Shown: positions 39,458 to 51,482, counted from the stretch's first letter. The stretch is DNA of 64,000 bases from Gadus chalcogrammus (GCF_026213295.1 NC_079419.1:26885206-26949205), one strand, 5' to 3'. Notes: generated by a model not told the origin, from the sequence alone. Program-made: numbers and translations.

Positions 39458-40533
39458 CAGGGGCAGTAGCGTACCGTGGGGTTTAAGTCAGGGCCTTCAG
39501 TAACGAACTCCACCAACGGCCAACCCCCAAACACTCAGACATGCACACAAATTTCATATTAGGTGCCAACACAGCCACAATATGCGCTACTGCATAACAT
39601 CCACAACAAGACAGTTGATCTTCAGCAACAACAACAGCGCACACGCACACCACTTTGCAATGCCGCAGAGCTAGAATAATGCAGCATCACCATCAGATCT
39701 TTCCTTATGTCACTCCGCAACCAGATTGCACATCACACATGACACAAAAACAAGTGTTCACAATTATTGTTATATTCACCATATTTTGCAACTTCAACGG
39801 ATTCAATAAAGTAGCCTATAGCGACAATATCACAAGTGCAACGCCAGTTCATTAACAAAAATGAAACATACAAGTAGGCCTTTATGCCACATATTTTACA
39901 AAAGCTATTCCAGCCAGAATAGTAAGCCCACAGGAGTAGTAGTGAACGGGTTAATTGAATATGCTTATTAAGCGGCATCCACACGAACCATTACCATTAA
40001 GCCTACTGCCCAAATTCCAGCAATATATTTGTGTTTCAAAACATAAAAAATGTAGTACCACAACAACATTATCGCTCCTACACAGTGCAAAGTAAAGCTC
40101 ACCCATCATCCATGGCCTGATGTTTTAAAACTGCCTTAGTGAAGCTGTTAAGACTGCTAAATCCGGCGCTGTTCCATGTCCCCTCACTGACGTTGAACTG
40201 CAAACACGGCCAGTAGAATAGGTTGTTCTGAACGGTGCTAGCCGTTAGCCAGTCATAGCAGCTGTAGTTGCAGTCTGTAAAGTGCCGCACAAAACCTTTA
40301 CCGGCCTGGGTCAGCCCATCAGGCATCGGTGTAGGTCTTCCTCTTGAAATTAAATCTGTCTTCTCTCCAAACGATCGCCTTGAAAAAGGCAAATGAAGGA
40401 GATCAGAAACAGGATCGCTAGGTGCTGTGAAGGCGATGGCCATAGTAGTTCACTATCAACTCTGTACCGCCAACGATTAAAAATTCGCTGATGACATCAC
40501 CGGGGACCAGCGCCAGCATATTGCTGGGCCCTG
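39458..40533 (-). mobile_element. hAT relic with a TTF/ZMYM1-like exon
   Basis: Begins CAGGGGCAGTAGCGTACC, a hAT-like end, and includes a minus-strand exon of the TTF-type zinc-finger transposase family. The possible other end (GGGCCCTG at 40526-40533) is only weakly complementary and no 8-bp duplication is visible, so the borders are approximate. Confidence 0.5.
40102..40443 (-). pseudogene. TTF-type zinc finger N-terminus of a hAT transposase (ZMYM1-like)
   Basis: 114 codons starting MAIAFTAPSDPVSDLLHLPF, then RGRPTPMPDGLTQAGKGFVR, CNYSCYDWLTASTVQNNLFY, WPCLQFNVSEGTWNSAGFSS and LNSFTKAVLKHQAMDDG. The YxxxxWLTAS...xNxLFCWPCLLF...W...GF.xL....KH pattern is the TTF domain seen in ZMYM1-like/hAT proteins. 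The first zinc Cys of LFCWPC is Tyr here. Later exons are missing. Confidence 0.7.
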
Positions 40534-40539
40534 CGGCCG

Positions 40540-40765
40540 TCCTAAACATCTAAAAACATCTTGACCTAAATACATCTGATATTCTGTATGCATCAACATC
40601 TAAATACATCAGCACATACATTAACATCCACATTACATCAACATCTACACATCAGAACATCAAAACATCTGTTGAACTCTATACATCAACACCTACATAC
40701 ATCAGTGGATAAAATCATCTGTTGAACTGTATACATCAACAACTACATAACACAACACACATTAC
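40540..40765. repeat. Degenerate ACATCAAC-type minisatellite
   Basis: Many imperfect repeats of ACATCA(A)C/TACATC with two longer copies containing CATCTGTTGAACTCTATACA. Confidence 0.8.
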
Positions 40766-41330
40766 ATCATCAATACAGCAGGTGTACTGTGTGGAGTAGG
40801 AACAGAGGACTATGATTGGTGGAGCACCAGAGGCTGTCTCCACATTCTCCCCTTGTCCACTGGGTATGAGCCCCCACCGAAGAGGGTGAGGCCGGGCCGT
40901 GCCGGGCCCTGGGCGACGTGTTACTCAGCACTTGGATCTCCACAGCCGTAATCATTGGTGGCATGAGGTGCGGGGAGGCAGTTAGGGCCTATTTGCCAGC
41001 CGGGGAAAGCACACTTGATCACATTAATGATCTTCGGTGTTGCGAGGAGATGCCCTTGAAGGCACTCCATGAATCTGAGATGAATTTGTGTTCGGATGTG
41101 ACCTGAACTTTGGAACTAGAAGATCATTGCCGTGTTAGATTTTTCCCCTTGTGCCCAATATAGTGCACCATTTTGGGGCGTCACCATATTATAGAGTTGA
41201 GTGGATTATAGCCATAGTGCACTGTTACAGTGTACAAGGTATTGTATCATGCTGGTATTTGTAGTCTAGACCCATTTTCTGGTAACATCACTGGCATAGA
41301 TTGTTTACGTGGCACTTTAACGTTTATGTA
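40766..41330. other. No gene recognised
   Basis: GC-richer segment with short frames of no coding character. A stretch near 41145-41225 (ATAGTGCACC...ATAGTGCACTGTT) resembles dispersed fish repeats but is not classified. Confidence 0.4.
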
Positions 41331-41460
41331 TATGTTAAGGCACCTTAGGCACCTTAGGCAGGCATACCTTAGGAGATTCTGCCAAGCGATCTCCTACGAT
41401 ATCAGTAGCATTAGCTCATTGTTAGCATTACAACTTACGACCTACCTTTGACTTAACACC

Positions 41461-42660
41461 ATGAAAGACGACGAAGACTCACGACTTACTACGGCATATA
41501 ACGAGATTACTAACCTGAAGGCGGACATCAGAAGGCTCTCCGCCGAGCTGATAAGCAAAGAATCCCTGTTGGCCAGCTTTATTGACTTAGCTGCCGACCA
41601 GAACCAGAGGATCTCTTCCATGAATGCAGCTAACCAGGACACTGTCAGCTGGAACTCCTCTGCCCATCCTCTCCCTTCCTCCTACTCCACTCTCGACCAT
41701 CATCCCCCATGGACAGAAGTGGTCGTCCGAGGGCGAAAGAGAGACCCGGTCAGGGCCTCACCTCCTCGCCTGAGCCTCTCCAACCACTACGCGGCTCTCC
41801 CTGGCGACACTCCTGCTCCACCAGTCGATGCCCCTGCTCTATAGCCACAGGTGGCAAACAGTGCAGGGGAGACCTGTAACACAGATGTGGGTCCAACTCT
41901 ACGCTCTGAACCGCGTACGGAGACCTCCGCTCCCGCCGCAGGATCGTAAAGGAAGCCGTGCTGAGACGCTCCGGTAAACATCCCCCTTCGGCCGTGGCGG
42001 TGACCCAGCGCCCTGGTCCCGACGCTGCTGGCTCTCCTCCCCACTCGTCCGCCCGGTCCCGCAGTGTGGATCCCACGCCCTGCCGGGTGGAGACCGGTGA
42101 ACCCTTACATTCACCACATCCTCTGGTTTCCCCCACCACCTTCATAGTGGGTGACAGCATCACCAGGAATATCAGTTTTTTCAATGCCACCACACGTTGC
42201 TTTCCTGGAGCCAAAGTCTCAACCATCCTGGACCAAACTTTCAGATGCTTATTAATTCCCTTCCGTCCTCCATACATCGAGTGATAGTCCACACAGGCTA
42301 CAATGATATTGCCCGTCGCAGGATTTTAACAAAATCCTGCGACGGGATTTTAACAACCTCTTCTCCTTCTTAAAACGCTGCGGAAAGTCAGTTTTTTTTT
42401 ATCATTGTGGTCCACTGCCAACGCTCATGCACCCAACGCCCAGACGCGGTTTAGAGCAAACTCCTAATATTCAATATTTGGCTCCAGTCCACACCTGCAA
42501 CATCCATAACTTCACTTTTATCGCTAACTTCGTTCTGGAACCGCACTTTGCTCTATAGCACTGATGGAATCCACCCAAACACTTTGGGCAGTTCGGTGCT
42601 GGCTGCAAACATACAGCATGCCGTACAATCTGCTCCACACAATGGTCCTCATAGTTGACT
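41461..42660 (+). pseudogene. LINE ORF1 with esterase-like domain
   Basis: MKDDEDSRLTTAYNEITNLK starts a heptad-like helix up to about residue 60. After a stop at 41842 and a frame change come FIVGDSITRNISFFNATTRC (SGNH block I, GDS), VIVHTGYNDIARR (block III, G.ND) and YSTDGIHPNTLG (final D..H block), the last two frameshifted. An inverted duplication at 42312-42346 interrupts the middle. SGNH-esterase ORF1 is typical of fish L2/CR1 LINEs. Confidence 0.75.
42312..42346. repeat. Perfect 16-bp snap-back hairpin in LINE ORF1
   Basis: CCCGTCGCAGGATTTT, a 3-nt AAC loop, then its exact reverse complement. The normal ORF1 frame reads through only if about 30 bp are removed, so this is a local templated inverted duplication. 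Confidence 0.9.
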
Positions 42661-42924
42661 ACTCTCAAATGACACATTCCATATACAGACAAATGTTTTT
42701 TTATTTGCATTTTTATATTTATGGGGATTATATGCCCATCATGCAATCAGTAGTGGATCTGTTTTCTCTGCTGGTCTATCCCACCCACTATCAATCCGAT
42801 CCACCACACTCCGATCCCATGACCTTAAATAACCCTGAAGCTTCGATTTCTGTTTCTCCCTCACCTAAACCTGTCAAGTCTCTGACTTCCCTCCCTGAAA
42901 TACCTCCCCCCCATAATAAATTCC

Positions 42925-43798
42925 AAATCACCAAGCCTCGTAGGACGTCATTCCATCGTAGGAAAACACCCTCCACTTTAAGTGAACTCGGTAGGGTCAG
43001 AGGTTTTAAGATCTGCCATCTTAACACCCGAAGTCTTGTCCCTGAACTAGACTACGTGAAATTATTACTTGCAGATCAAAATCCGATGTACTGGCGATCT
43101 CAGAATCTTGGCTAAACTCCACTATCCCTGATTCTTACCTCTCGATAGTAAATTACCAGCTGTATCGCAAAGACCGCACCGACAAATCCGGGGGCGGAGT
43201 TGCTTTATACGAGAGTCAGAAATATACGCACTCACTAAGCAAACTCGACACTGAGACGGAGACACTTCAACTGTCAATTAACTTCATGCCGCAACACGCG
43301 ATAACTGTAATTGTCACCTACAAGCCTCCTAATGTCAGCGCAAGCCGTTATCTATCTCAGCTCTCTGACATAATTAAACCAGTCACAACTAAGGAGCTTG
43401 TAATAATGGGCGACATTAACCTCGACTGGAATGACGCCGTATCCAAGCCTTTGAAAACCATTGCAATAAAACTTGGCCTATATCAACTAATTAAAGATTC
43501 GACCAGAATAGGCCAGACACGCAGATCGATTCTAGATCTTATTTTCACTAATCATCCGGCTAAATATGCACTCTCCGGTGTGATTGACGTAGATATATCA
43601 GATCATCTGCTTGTCTATGCAATCAGAAAAAAAATTAAACCACCCACCACTCATGCCCACCTTTCAGAACCAAGAATATCATCGTCAAAACTACCGCAGT
43701 TCAATGCTGAATTCAGAGAAATTGACTGGAGTGACCAGCTATCACTATTAAGTATTACTATTACTTTTAAGGATACCTTGGAATATCTGTCTATTTTT
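42925..43798 (+). pseudogene. LINE ORF2 APE endonuclease
   Basis: FKICHLNTRSLVPELDYVKL (catalytic Asn in HLNTRS) is followed across frameshifts by WLNSTIPDSYLSIVNYQLYR, DRTDKSGGGVALY, VIVTYKPPNVSASRYLSQLS, VIMGDINLDWNDAVSKPLKT (catalytic D.N), STRIGQTRRSILDLIFTN and SDHLLVYA (final SDH). All APE motifs can be followed. It ends at a stop near 43799 with no RT after it. Confidence 0.85.
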
Positions 43799-43800
43799 TA

Positions 43801-44678
43801 ACCATCGGACCCTAGTTTACGACAAAAACAACACAGTTTATGGCAGCTCCTTTGCCGCGTGGCTTTTAGAGCCATGTAAGGATTAGAGGGGCTGGTCGAT
43901 AGCAACCACCATAGCAACCATGACGGTCAAGTGACTGGATGCAGCCCCGTTGAAAAATATAGAATACCACCCTCAGGAGATTAATGATATTTAAATGATT
44001 ATGACCATGAAGTCTTTATTTGCATGGGTTTACATTTCGTTCTGTGTAGCATGGAAAAATCGGAGAAACACTCCCATTAGGAATGCATTGGTTTACATTT
44101 CTTTCTTTGGAGCAGTTATTTTTATTTATTTTCAGTTTTTGAGGAGGTGCTTCAAAGATGCTAATTTTTCTGCAATAATCCAAAATCAAATGGAAAAACC
44201 CGTTGGCTTTTTGTCAAGGGAACCCAGGGCGACGCTCACTTCTGGGTTGGCCAACATACGTCATCCCTCCACCACTATACTGTAATAACACATGTTGAAG
44301 TTGAATGATAATGAATGAATTTATTCTTTATTCTGCCTTAGTATTTATTTATTTATTTAGCAGCGAAATGCAGTGTGTGTGTGTGTGTGTGTGTGCTGTA
44401 TAACACGCTATTTTATGTGAATGCGACGTAATCCAGTGTTCACGAAAACGTACACTGTCCAGTATGCTTTTGGCGGACTGGGTTGGCTCTCAGATATACG
44501 TGTTTCTAACAATGATGATATCATTAAAGTTCACATTAAGAGTAACGGTTTAATAACCACTAACAGCAGCAGGAAACACGTGAGTTGCTAGTTTAGCGAA
44601 AGCAGCGTCCCTAACAACCTGACGTCATTGAAACATGCGAGCGAGCCGATAAAATCTTCCTAATAACTATAAAACTAA
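43801..44678. other. Unclassified repeat-like sequence
   Basis: 43995-44285 has a 96-codon frame with a hydrophobic start that I believe is non-coding. The part near 44170-44280 (TTTGTCAAGGGAACCCAGGG) has the look of a dispersed fish repeat. A GT microsatellite lies at 44373-44395. Confidence 0.35.
44373..44395. repeat. (GT)n microsatellite
   Basis: Eleven GT units. Confidence 0.95.
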
Positions 44679-44939
44679 AGATCAGACACAATCACTGACT
44701 GAAGATTATGCAAGTAAAAAGTATATTTCTCGCTAGAAATGTTATTAGAAACACGTTTAACGGTGAATCGGTCCTAAAATATTGCATTTCCCATTCAGAT
44801 AATAAAGATTAATAAAGATCATACACATTCACTGAATGAAGATTATTCAAGGAAAAAGTACATTTCTCGCTAGAAATGTCATTAGAAACACGTTTAATGG
44901 TGAATCTGTCCAAAAAATATTGCATTTACCATTCAGTTA
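44679..44939. repeat. Two-copy tandem duplication (~125-bp unit)
   Basis: 44679-44802 and 44815-44939 share CATTTCTCGCTAGAAATGT-type and GAAACACGTTTAA(C/T)GGTGAAT blocks throughout, with about 10% difference. The 12-bp spacer is AT-rich. No gene. Confidence 0.85.
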
Positions 44940-46571
44940 ATGCTGGGTTTTGCGTATCATATGCACGCGAAATGGACGTATCCGCCCTCCACAGTAGTTA
45001 ATGCTGGGTTTTGGCTCTCAAATGCCAAAATAGTGCAACTTTCATAAAATTATAACATAATACTAGTGTATAAAACTAGTGCAACAGTAAGAAGTAGAAC
45101 GTTAAATTGTATTAAAATAAGAAATAATATACATATGAGGTACATTTGAGAGATAGCTGCATTAATTTAACGTATCTGAGGTAAGAACAAATAGCATTAA
45201 TCAGTGACAGATCTGTCACACAACACCTAGTAGTGTTTACTCTTGTTTACTTTTGAGGATTCAAGTCTTTGGGGTTCAAGCTCAGGTACATTGGCAGATT
45301 TTTCTTGAGGAAGATTAGTGTTTCTACATGATCTTTTGACAGCCTATTCCTCTTCTCATCAAGTATGTTAGAAGCTGTGCTGAAAAGCCTCTCACTATCT
45401 ACGCTGGTGGAGGGAGCGGAGAGAAACTTTGCAGCTGTAGTAGCCAGGGGGGAACCGTTCTTTATTCTTTCCCCAGTACTCGAATGGGCTCTCTGTGCGG
45501 TGGATTGTTTTCTCAGCCAGATATGTCTCTATCTGCACCTGTGTAACGGTGCTGCTGGCCCCACCTTGTTCAGCAGCATGCTCTTGCAGGAATTCCTCAT
45601 ACAGCCCCTTAAAGCAGCTGCTTGTGTTGGGCTCTGCTGTCATCCGTGGGGTCTTACGGGCTGGGTCTGCTGCCTCGGTGGTGGTTGTCTGCAGTGATGA
45701 CTCCTCATTTTTCTCCACCTCTTGGGTCAGTGCACTTCTTGCAAGCTTGCTGCTCTCTGCACTTGTGAAGTATCTGCAGTAACAAAGTAAACCGAATGGC
45801 ATAATATAGCTGTTAGCTCATATATGCTGTGAGCACTGCATTTAATTACACACTCAGACACACGATGTTTAAACTTTACCACTATACAGCTCCTAATTAA
45901 AGTAACATACCTGTCTTTGTAACGTGGGGTCCAATATGGTTGACCACAGAGTACAAGGGCTGCCGCCTACAACGGTTCGTGCGAATCTTGTGCCCATAGC
46001 TTGCTAGAGAGTGTCGCCTTCATTGTTTTATCCCGCTGTCCTCTGTTGACTGTTTGGCCACCAGACGCTTCAGGACGATGACTGCAGGGGATGACCTCTG
46101 AGGTTGGTGGAGGGTAGGCGAAGCTGATCTGTCTTTGTGATCTCTTCAAATGGAGGCCAGAAGAGTGTGATTTTCTCCAGCAAGAGTCCTGTACACTTAC
46201 TGTCAGGTTGTTGCTGGTGAGCTGGTGGTCTGCCAGCATAGAGTGAGATGGCACTCTTTTGCTCCAGCAGGCTCGCAGTCATAAAAGTGTGCTGTTCCAG
46301 CGGGTGGGAACATCTTGGATCAGACGTTTGACTGGCATTCCCAGTCCCGTCTGGACAGTTTCAAGTCTTGATGTGGCCAATGGGTAATGTTTGAAGTGCC
46401 CAATTATTTTTCTCCCACTGGCCAGCGCATCGCTCACACTTCGCTGGGACAGCAGTCCATCGTGCACCACGAGTTGAATCATGTGCGAGAAACATCCCAG
46501 GCTGGAGACTCCCAGGTCCCTCATTGCCTTCTTCATATTGCTTGCATTGTCCCGAAGAATGGCATGGACCT

Positions 46572-46640
46572 TTAATAATAATAATAATAATATTATTATT
46601 AATAATAATGTAATTATAATAATAAAAATTAACCAAAGCT
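46572..46640. repeat. (AAT)n-rich low-complexity tract
   Basis: ATA/ATT repeats within the hAT gene. Confidence 0.9.
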
Positions 46641-46710
46641 TCGTGTTGAAATGTTAATTTGTTGACGGTAGAATTGTTTTATAAAAGCAATATAGCACTC
46701 GTGGGAGCAC

Positions 46711-46747
<37 letters not shown>

Positions 46748-46771
46748 ACACACACACACACACACACACAA
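46711..46771. repeat. (CA)n microsatellite
   Basis: About 30 CA units with one CCCA interruption, within the hAT gene region. Confidence 0.95.
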
Positions 46772-47797
46772 CACCTTTAAGGCTCAAATACTGCCGCAAA
46801 TTACTGCGGCATTTCTTTCAAAGTCTAGACTAGAAAAGTTACGTTACCTTTGACTTCGGGATGCTCCAGTTGAGCAGCATGCGCTCTATTGCTCCTGCAA
46901 TAGCTTCGACCGTGTGTGATCCCTTGAATTCATTCGCATGAAGTATGACGCTTTCTGGAGTGAATGTTTCCAAGTTTACCCAGTGGGCTGTCAAGCTAAG
47001 CAGGGAAAGTGGGGAGACTTGGCTGCTCCAGATGTCAGTTGAAAAGCTTATGGTCCCTGCCTCCCCTAGCTTTCCTAAAACATGCTCCGTTACTTTATGT
47101 TTTAGTGCAGGGATAGTTGTCCCCATGATGTATTTGCGACTTGGGACCTTATACTTAGGTACTGCGTGAGCCATAAAAAGCCGGAACCCCACGCTTTCAA
47201 CGAAGGAGAGGGGCAGGTTACAGAGAACAGTCATCTCGGTTATTTTCTCGGACATCTGTCTTGCTGCTTCACTCTTCTCGTCCAACTGCTCTTCGCACGA
47301 AGTGAACTGACCAGGGATCGTTGCTGCGGTCCATCCCGCTTTCTCTTGCTAGCTGCAGTTGCCTCAGTCTCGAACTCTTTGTGTTCGTTCACATGTTTCG
47401 ACTTCAAATGTTTTATCAGGTTCGAGGTATTGAAACTGCCCCGTTTTTAACTCCACCTCTCGAAACTTTCAGGTCGCAAATCTTGCATTTAGCCAATGTA
47501 CTCGCCGGCGTTTCTATAATGAAATAATTCCACACTGCAGACATTTTCTTCTCCTGGTTTGTTTTCCCGCCGCATGAAAAGACGGTTAAGAGCGGCTATT
47601 GGCCCGCTCTCATTGGTCTGGAGCAGGCCAATAGCGATAGTGAGTGTCGGGAGAGAGAAGGCTGCGTTCAAGTGACATACAAGCATCAAAATGGTATCGG
47701 TGCACCATTTGTTGGTACTCGCCGATTCCGATACCACCATTTTAGTGCTGGATCGGATCTCCTTCCGATACTGGTATCGGAATCGGTGCAACACTAA

Positions 47798-48144
47798 TTT
47801 GTACGCATATTGGTGAGACTGGGTTGATTTAATATATCCGTGTATTGTCACAATTTCTCAGAATCAAAGGTGAGTGTTAGTTGTAGGTGTTAGTTATCAC
47901 AGAAAATTTTAAGTAGAAATGGGTGGCCAAAAGCTGTCATTTGTTAGTTATCACAGACAATTTTCAACAATGAATGATCTGTACTGAGCTCCTTAAGGGA
48001 CATCAGGGAGAACGCTCCCGGACAGAACCTTAGTTTGGAAGTCGTGCTTAGTGACACGACAAATACTTCCAATTGAAATACAACATTTAGAAAATACGTG
48101 TCCCTGATCACGTTTCAATAGATTAAATAACGTGACAGTGTAAC
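47798..48144. other. Short spacer, no feature recognised
   Basis: A direct repeat TTAGTTATCACAGA occurs at 47889 and 47943. It ends in GTAAC (48140-48144), the target duplication of the retrovirus. Confidence 0.5.
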
Positions 48145-48641
48145 TGTCGTGGAAATATCAATCATAACTATAAATATACAATCACATACAAATTATATTA
48201 ACCTTGTTTATATAATTATTACATTAGAAGAAACTGTATACATTCTCCCTGTAACTTAAAACAAATCCCTTCCTCTCTTAAAACTGAGAGAGGTTAAGTT
48301 AATTCGTATTCAAGTTCCCACTGGAACCAGTAAGTCTGGTTTTGTGACCAGGCCAATCGACTGACTTCTTTGTTGTGTAAACTATTTACAGCCACCATGT
48401 CTTGCAAACCTGCAGACATGTCCAATAACCACCCGTTGTATTGCAAATTAACTTGGCCTTAGGTCACTCCCACTCCCTACCCACAATGGAAACGTTCCCT
48501 ATAAGAATGTTGTTCACCTATTGTTTCATCGAATGTGTTCTTGGTAACTTTTGCTGCCAGTACTTTTCCCATGATCATGCTTTAAGATTAAATCAAATAT
48601 TTCGCTGTCCGCGTGTCCGTGAGAGAACTTTCTCTTCATCA
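48145..48641 (+). repeat. 5' LTR of the endogenous retrovirus
   Basis: TGTCGTGGAAATATC ... CTCTTCATCA. TATAAGA near 48500 could be the TATA box and ATTAAA near 48585 the polyadenylation signal. It differs from the 3' LTR only by scattered one- or two-base changes. Confidence 0.92.
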
Positions 48642-48643
48642 AA

Positions 48644-48661
48644 TGGCGTTGTCGGCAGGAT
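48644..48661 (+). other. Primer binding site, tRNA-Ser type
   Basis: TGGCGTTGTCGGCAGGAT, two bases after the LTR, matches the 3' end of vertebrate tRNA-Ser (TGGCGTAGTCGGCAGGAT) except at one position. Confidence 0.75.
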
Positions 48662-48684
48662 CCCAATATGAGATCATCAGACTG

Positions 48685-48690
48685 GTAAGT
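48685..48690 (+). promoter_or_regulatory. Leader splice donor
   Basis: ACTG^GTAAGT, a consensus 5' splice site 44 bp past the LTR, in the usual position of a retroviral major donor. Confidence 0.5.
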
Positions 48691-48860
48691 TATGTTTCTT
48701 TTGAATGACTATCTTGCCATTCTGACCCTCTGACGGGATCCGGAATTTGGAAAATAGATAAACACATGTGATTAGGATCTGACCTGGACCTTTGGAGGCG
48801 ATTAGCACTAAAACAACTATTCAGCTAAAGAGTGGATAAGTGGACATAGTTGCCTGCCTT

Positions 48861-49622
48861 TGGTATGATGAATAGATAGAGATCTATTTCAAATAGGGCT
48901 GATGATTGCACCCACGGGAAAATCGATCTAAAAGCATGAGGTTTCATTTAAATTCTTATTTAGGCGGAGGCTCTGTCTGATATTTTTTGCTAAAATATCC
49001 AAGAATTAGGAATCCCTACGAATTGATAATCCGTACTACGTAGGCATCAATGATCGGCCAGTAGTAGACTGTTACTACGAATGGAAAGCTTGTGCCGTGC
49101 GAATCGTTAGCAAGATTTCGCTCTGCAGATTAACTCTTGTTATGTGACGAATGCAGGCATGTTGGCGGAGAACGTTTTGATTACTCTCAGTAAGGGTAGC
49201 AACCCTCCTAAGAACTACGTACATTACAAGAGTTACGTTGGTGTGTTACAAATGAATGTGCATCCCAAGTAGAACCCATTCAGTAAGCCCAGTAATAAAA
49301 CAGTTTTGGGACCCCACATACGGCCAACCAGTGAATGCATTTGCTTGGACCTCACATGAATGGGTAATGTACGTCCCTCGGAAGTTATGCAATTCTGACC
49401 TCGGACCTTTGAACGTTTCTGTACTGACAGACCTTTCACTGGTATGATGAATAGATAGAGATCTATTTCAAATAGGGCTGATAATTGCACCCACGGGAAG
49501 AAGTTATTTAATTTTGACCCGGACCTTTGCACCGTTTTCTGCACTGACAGAAACGGTTCAAAGGTATGATGAATAGACAGAGATCTATTTCAAATAGGGC
49601 TGATGATTGCACCCGCAGGAAA
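48861..49622 (+). repeat. Three-copy ~61-bp repeat in the retroviral leader
   Basis: Copies at 48861-48921, 49440-49499 and 49563-49622, each GGTATGATGAATAGA(T/C)AGAG and onward to TGCACCC(A/G)C(G/A)GGAA, differing by one to four bases. Each is preceded by a GGACCTTTG motif. The spacing is 579 and 123 bp. Confidence 0.9.
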
Positions 49623-50676
49623 ACCAAGTAGGATGAATTGAGTGGCCTCATGTTGTTTGAACCTGAATGAAATGTACATAAAATAGAGGAGCCTCCAACC
49701 TAAAGACACCAACGACGGCGAAAATTTGATTTAACCACTGTTCAACTTTTCTTGTCATGTTACTAAACTTATTTTTTTTTCAGAAAAGTGGACGAGTGGT
49801 AAAACTAAATATAATAGAAAAATAACGTCCAGCCTTTACGGACGCAACAGTGCCAGCAGGTAAGTATGGCACTGAAACAACTGAGGAATAGGCCCCCCTC
49901 GGTTGTGAAAAGAAAAAATATATAAAGAACATCGTTGTGTCTCATCCCAATTGTTATGTTATGTATTTTTCGCGCCGTATTTCTATCCTTTCTTTCCATG
50001 CTTTGCTTTCATGTTGTCTACAACCTCTTGTAGACATTCTTCTTTCCACAGCGCTGGAGAAGCAGTTTTACGCCGTCCCGAAATTCGAAATGTATTTGAA
50101 TGCGATTGTAATAGATTTACTGCTGAGTTGTATTAATATGATCTGAGAGATCGTATAGATTTTTTTTTCAGATAAATAGCAATGCCCAGGAACGAATACC
50201 CGAAAAACGTAGCAGTTCAGGACACTGATCCAGAACCAGAGGACAATTCAAACTCCACAGAAGTTTATTCTTCAAACAGGTTTGATTGACAAACCACGAG
50301 TGAGTACCCTGAAACTAACATAGAAATAAATAAATCGGGCTCCTTTGAGACATTGACTTTACTCTGATTTACAAATTTGTACAAAATATATTAATATCAT
50401 TCAGTTAGGTAACAATTCTTTGTTTCTTTATCAAACAGATCTGTGGTCTCCATTTACGTTGAGTCCCACATGTTTTAAAATTATTAAATAACATTAACAT
50501 AGCTACTTTTAGCATTAAAGAATTCATGACGTAAAACTATAACCCAAGTGATTGTGTTTTGTTTCGTATATCCCTAATCTGTTGTATCAGCTGTGTGTGT
50601 ATTCCTTTATTCGTATTAATTTGTTTGTGTTTTCTTTCCAAAAGAACGTCTGACTCCCACAGTCATAAAGAGTAAA

Positions 50677-51345
50677 ATGGGCGCCAATTCATCAAAATGG
50701 GACGCTAAGGTGACAATAACGGTATCTAAGCAAATTAAAAAACGAGCGGAGGTGGTAAGAACTTGCTATGGTAAGAAAAAAAACGATCCTATAGTGCCAC
50801 CAAGATCCCCGCAGATATAGTCTTGAGGGAAGAAGGCATATACTCGGTCTTTCCATTTACTTATGATGTGTACGAATGGACAGATGGCTGTTGGCCAATA
50901 GGTGGTTCTTTTGATTCTTGCAAACTACAAGAATTAAAAGAAACAATAACGTCTGGACCAGATCCGAAATGGATTTTAATTACACACAGAATTGTTTAGA
51001 TGCATGGATTCGCACTGCAAAACGACACCCAATACCGAAACCAGTTAAACAAGAAGTAACTCCAGAAATCGCGTCTAACATTTTCAAAAAAACTATGCAA
51101 ATCAACCCAGATTGGCCAGAAGTGTATAGAACAGCTCTGTTGAACATAACAGCAACTAGTAATGCAGAACATGTTGATAAATTAATGACTGAAATAGAGT
51201 TAACAGCCGCCGAAGTAGACGCTATTAAAACAGCGCAAAACAACAGAAAAGACAAAACCGTCGCTCGCTACACTTTGTGTATGGAGCCAACGTCAACTCG
51301 TTATAGACCTAAACAGATTGCAGAAACTAGCGCGGTAAAGTAGGA
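50677..51345 (+). pseudogene. Retroviral gag, matrix part
   Basis: ATG at 50677 gives MGANSSKWDAKVTITVSKQI, an N-myristoylation signal (Gly2, Ser6) followed by a basic helix region. A stop near 50818 and frameshifts follow, with WTDGCWPIGGSFDSCKLQEL and later helical segments (51060-51340) in other frames. It lies 2.0 kb past the 5' LTR, an unusually long leader. Confidence 0.7.
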
Positions 51346-51482
51346 CTTTCCGTTAACCAAGACTGTACAGGATTGTTTCCCAAACTGCCCACAGATAACG
51401 GACTAGACGACACCGAACTCGCCGCAATAGCAATCGCCACCCGAAATCCATAGAATCGAATCAACTCGGTGCTTCAGGTACA

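Larger units (their letters stand above)
41331..43800 (+). mobile_element. L2-type LINE, 5' half only
   Basis: Contains ORF1 (coiled-coil start plus SGNH-type esterase domain) and the APE endonuclease of ORF2, in order. It then stops near 43800 with no RT and no 3' tail. LINE copies usually lose the 5' end, so this 3'-deleted copy needs a later deletion or rearrangement. Confidence 0.8.
45225..47543 (-). pseudogene. ZBED1-like hAT transposase
   Basis: Start at 47543 (MSAVWNYFIIETPASTLAKC), a BED zinc finger CKICDLKVSRGG with HLKSKHVNEHK, helix KSEAARQMSEKITEMTVLCN, then AGTISFSTDIWSSQVSPLSL (first catalytic Asp), SSLGCFSHMIQLVVHDGLLS, QDVPTRWNSTLL, WPPFEEITK and, at the end, the dimerisation block APSTSVDSERLFSTASNILD with EKRNRLSKDHVETLIFLKKN. 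Frameshifts and the gap around 46540-46840 (microsatellites) break it. An intron may lie there too. Confidence 0.85.
45210..47797 (-). mobile_element. hAT transposon with BED-finger transposase (degraded)
   Basis: Right end has the typical hAT start TAGTGTTGCACCGATTCCGA read inward from about 47797, with nearby GATACC/GGTATC repeats. The minus-strand gene runs from a BED finger to the C-terminal dimerisation domain. The left end is not well defined; TAGTGTT at 45232 could be its relic. (ATT)n and (CA)n repeats have expanded within it. Confidence 0.75.

Noticed and set aside
43995..44285. Possible small membrane protein of 96 residues
   Set aside because: Sequence context looks like a dispersed repeat, codon use is not gene-like and no homologue pattern was recognised.
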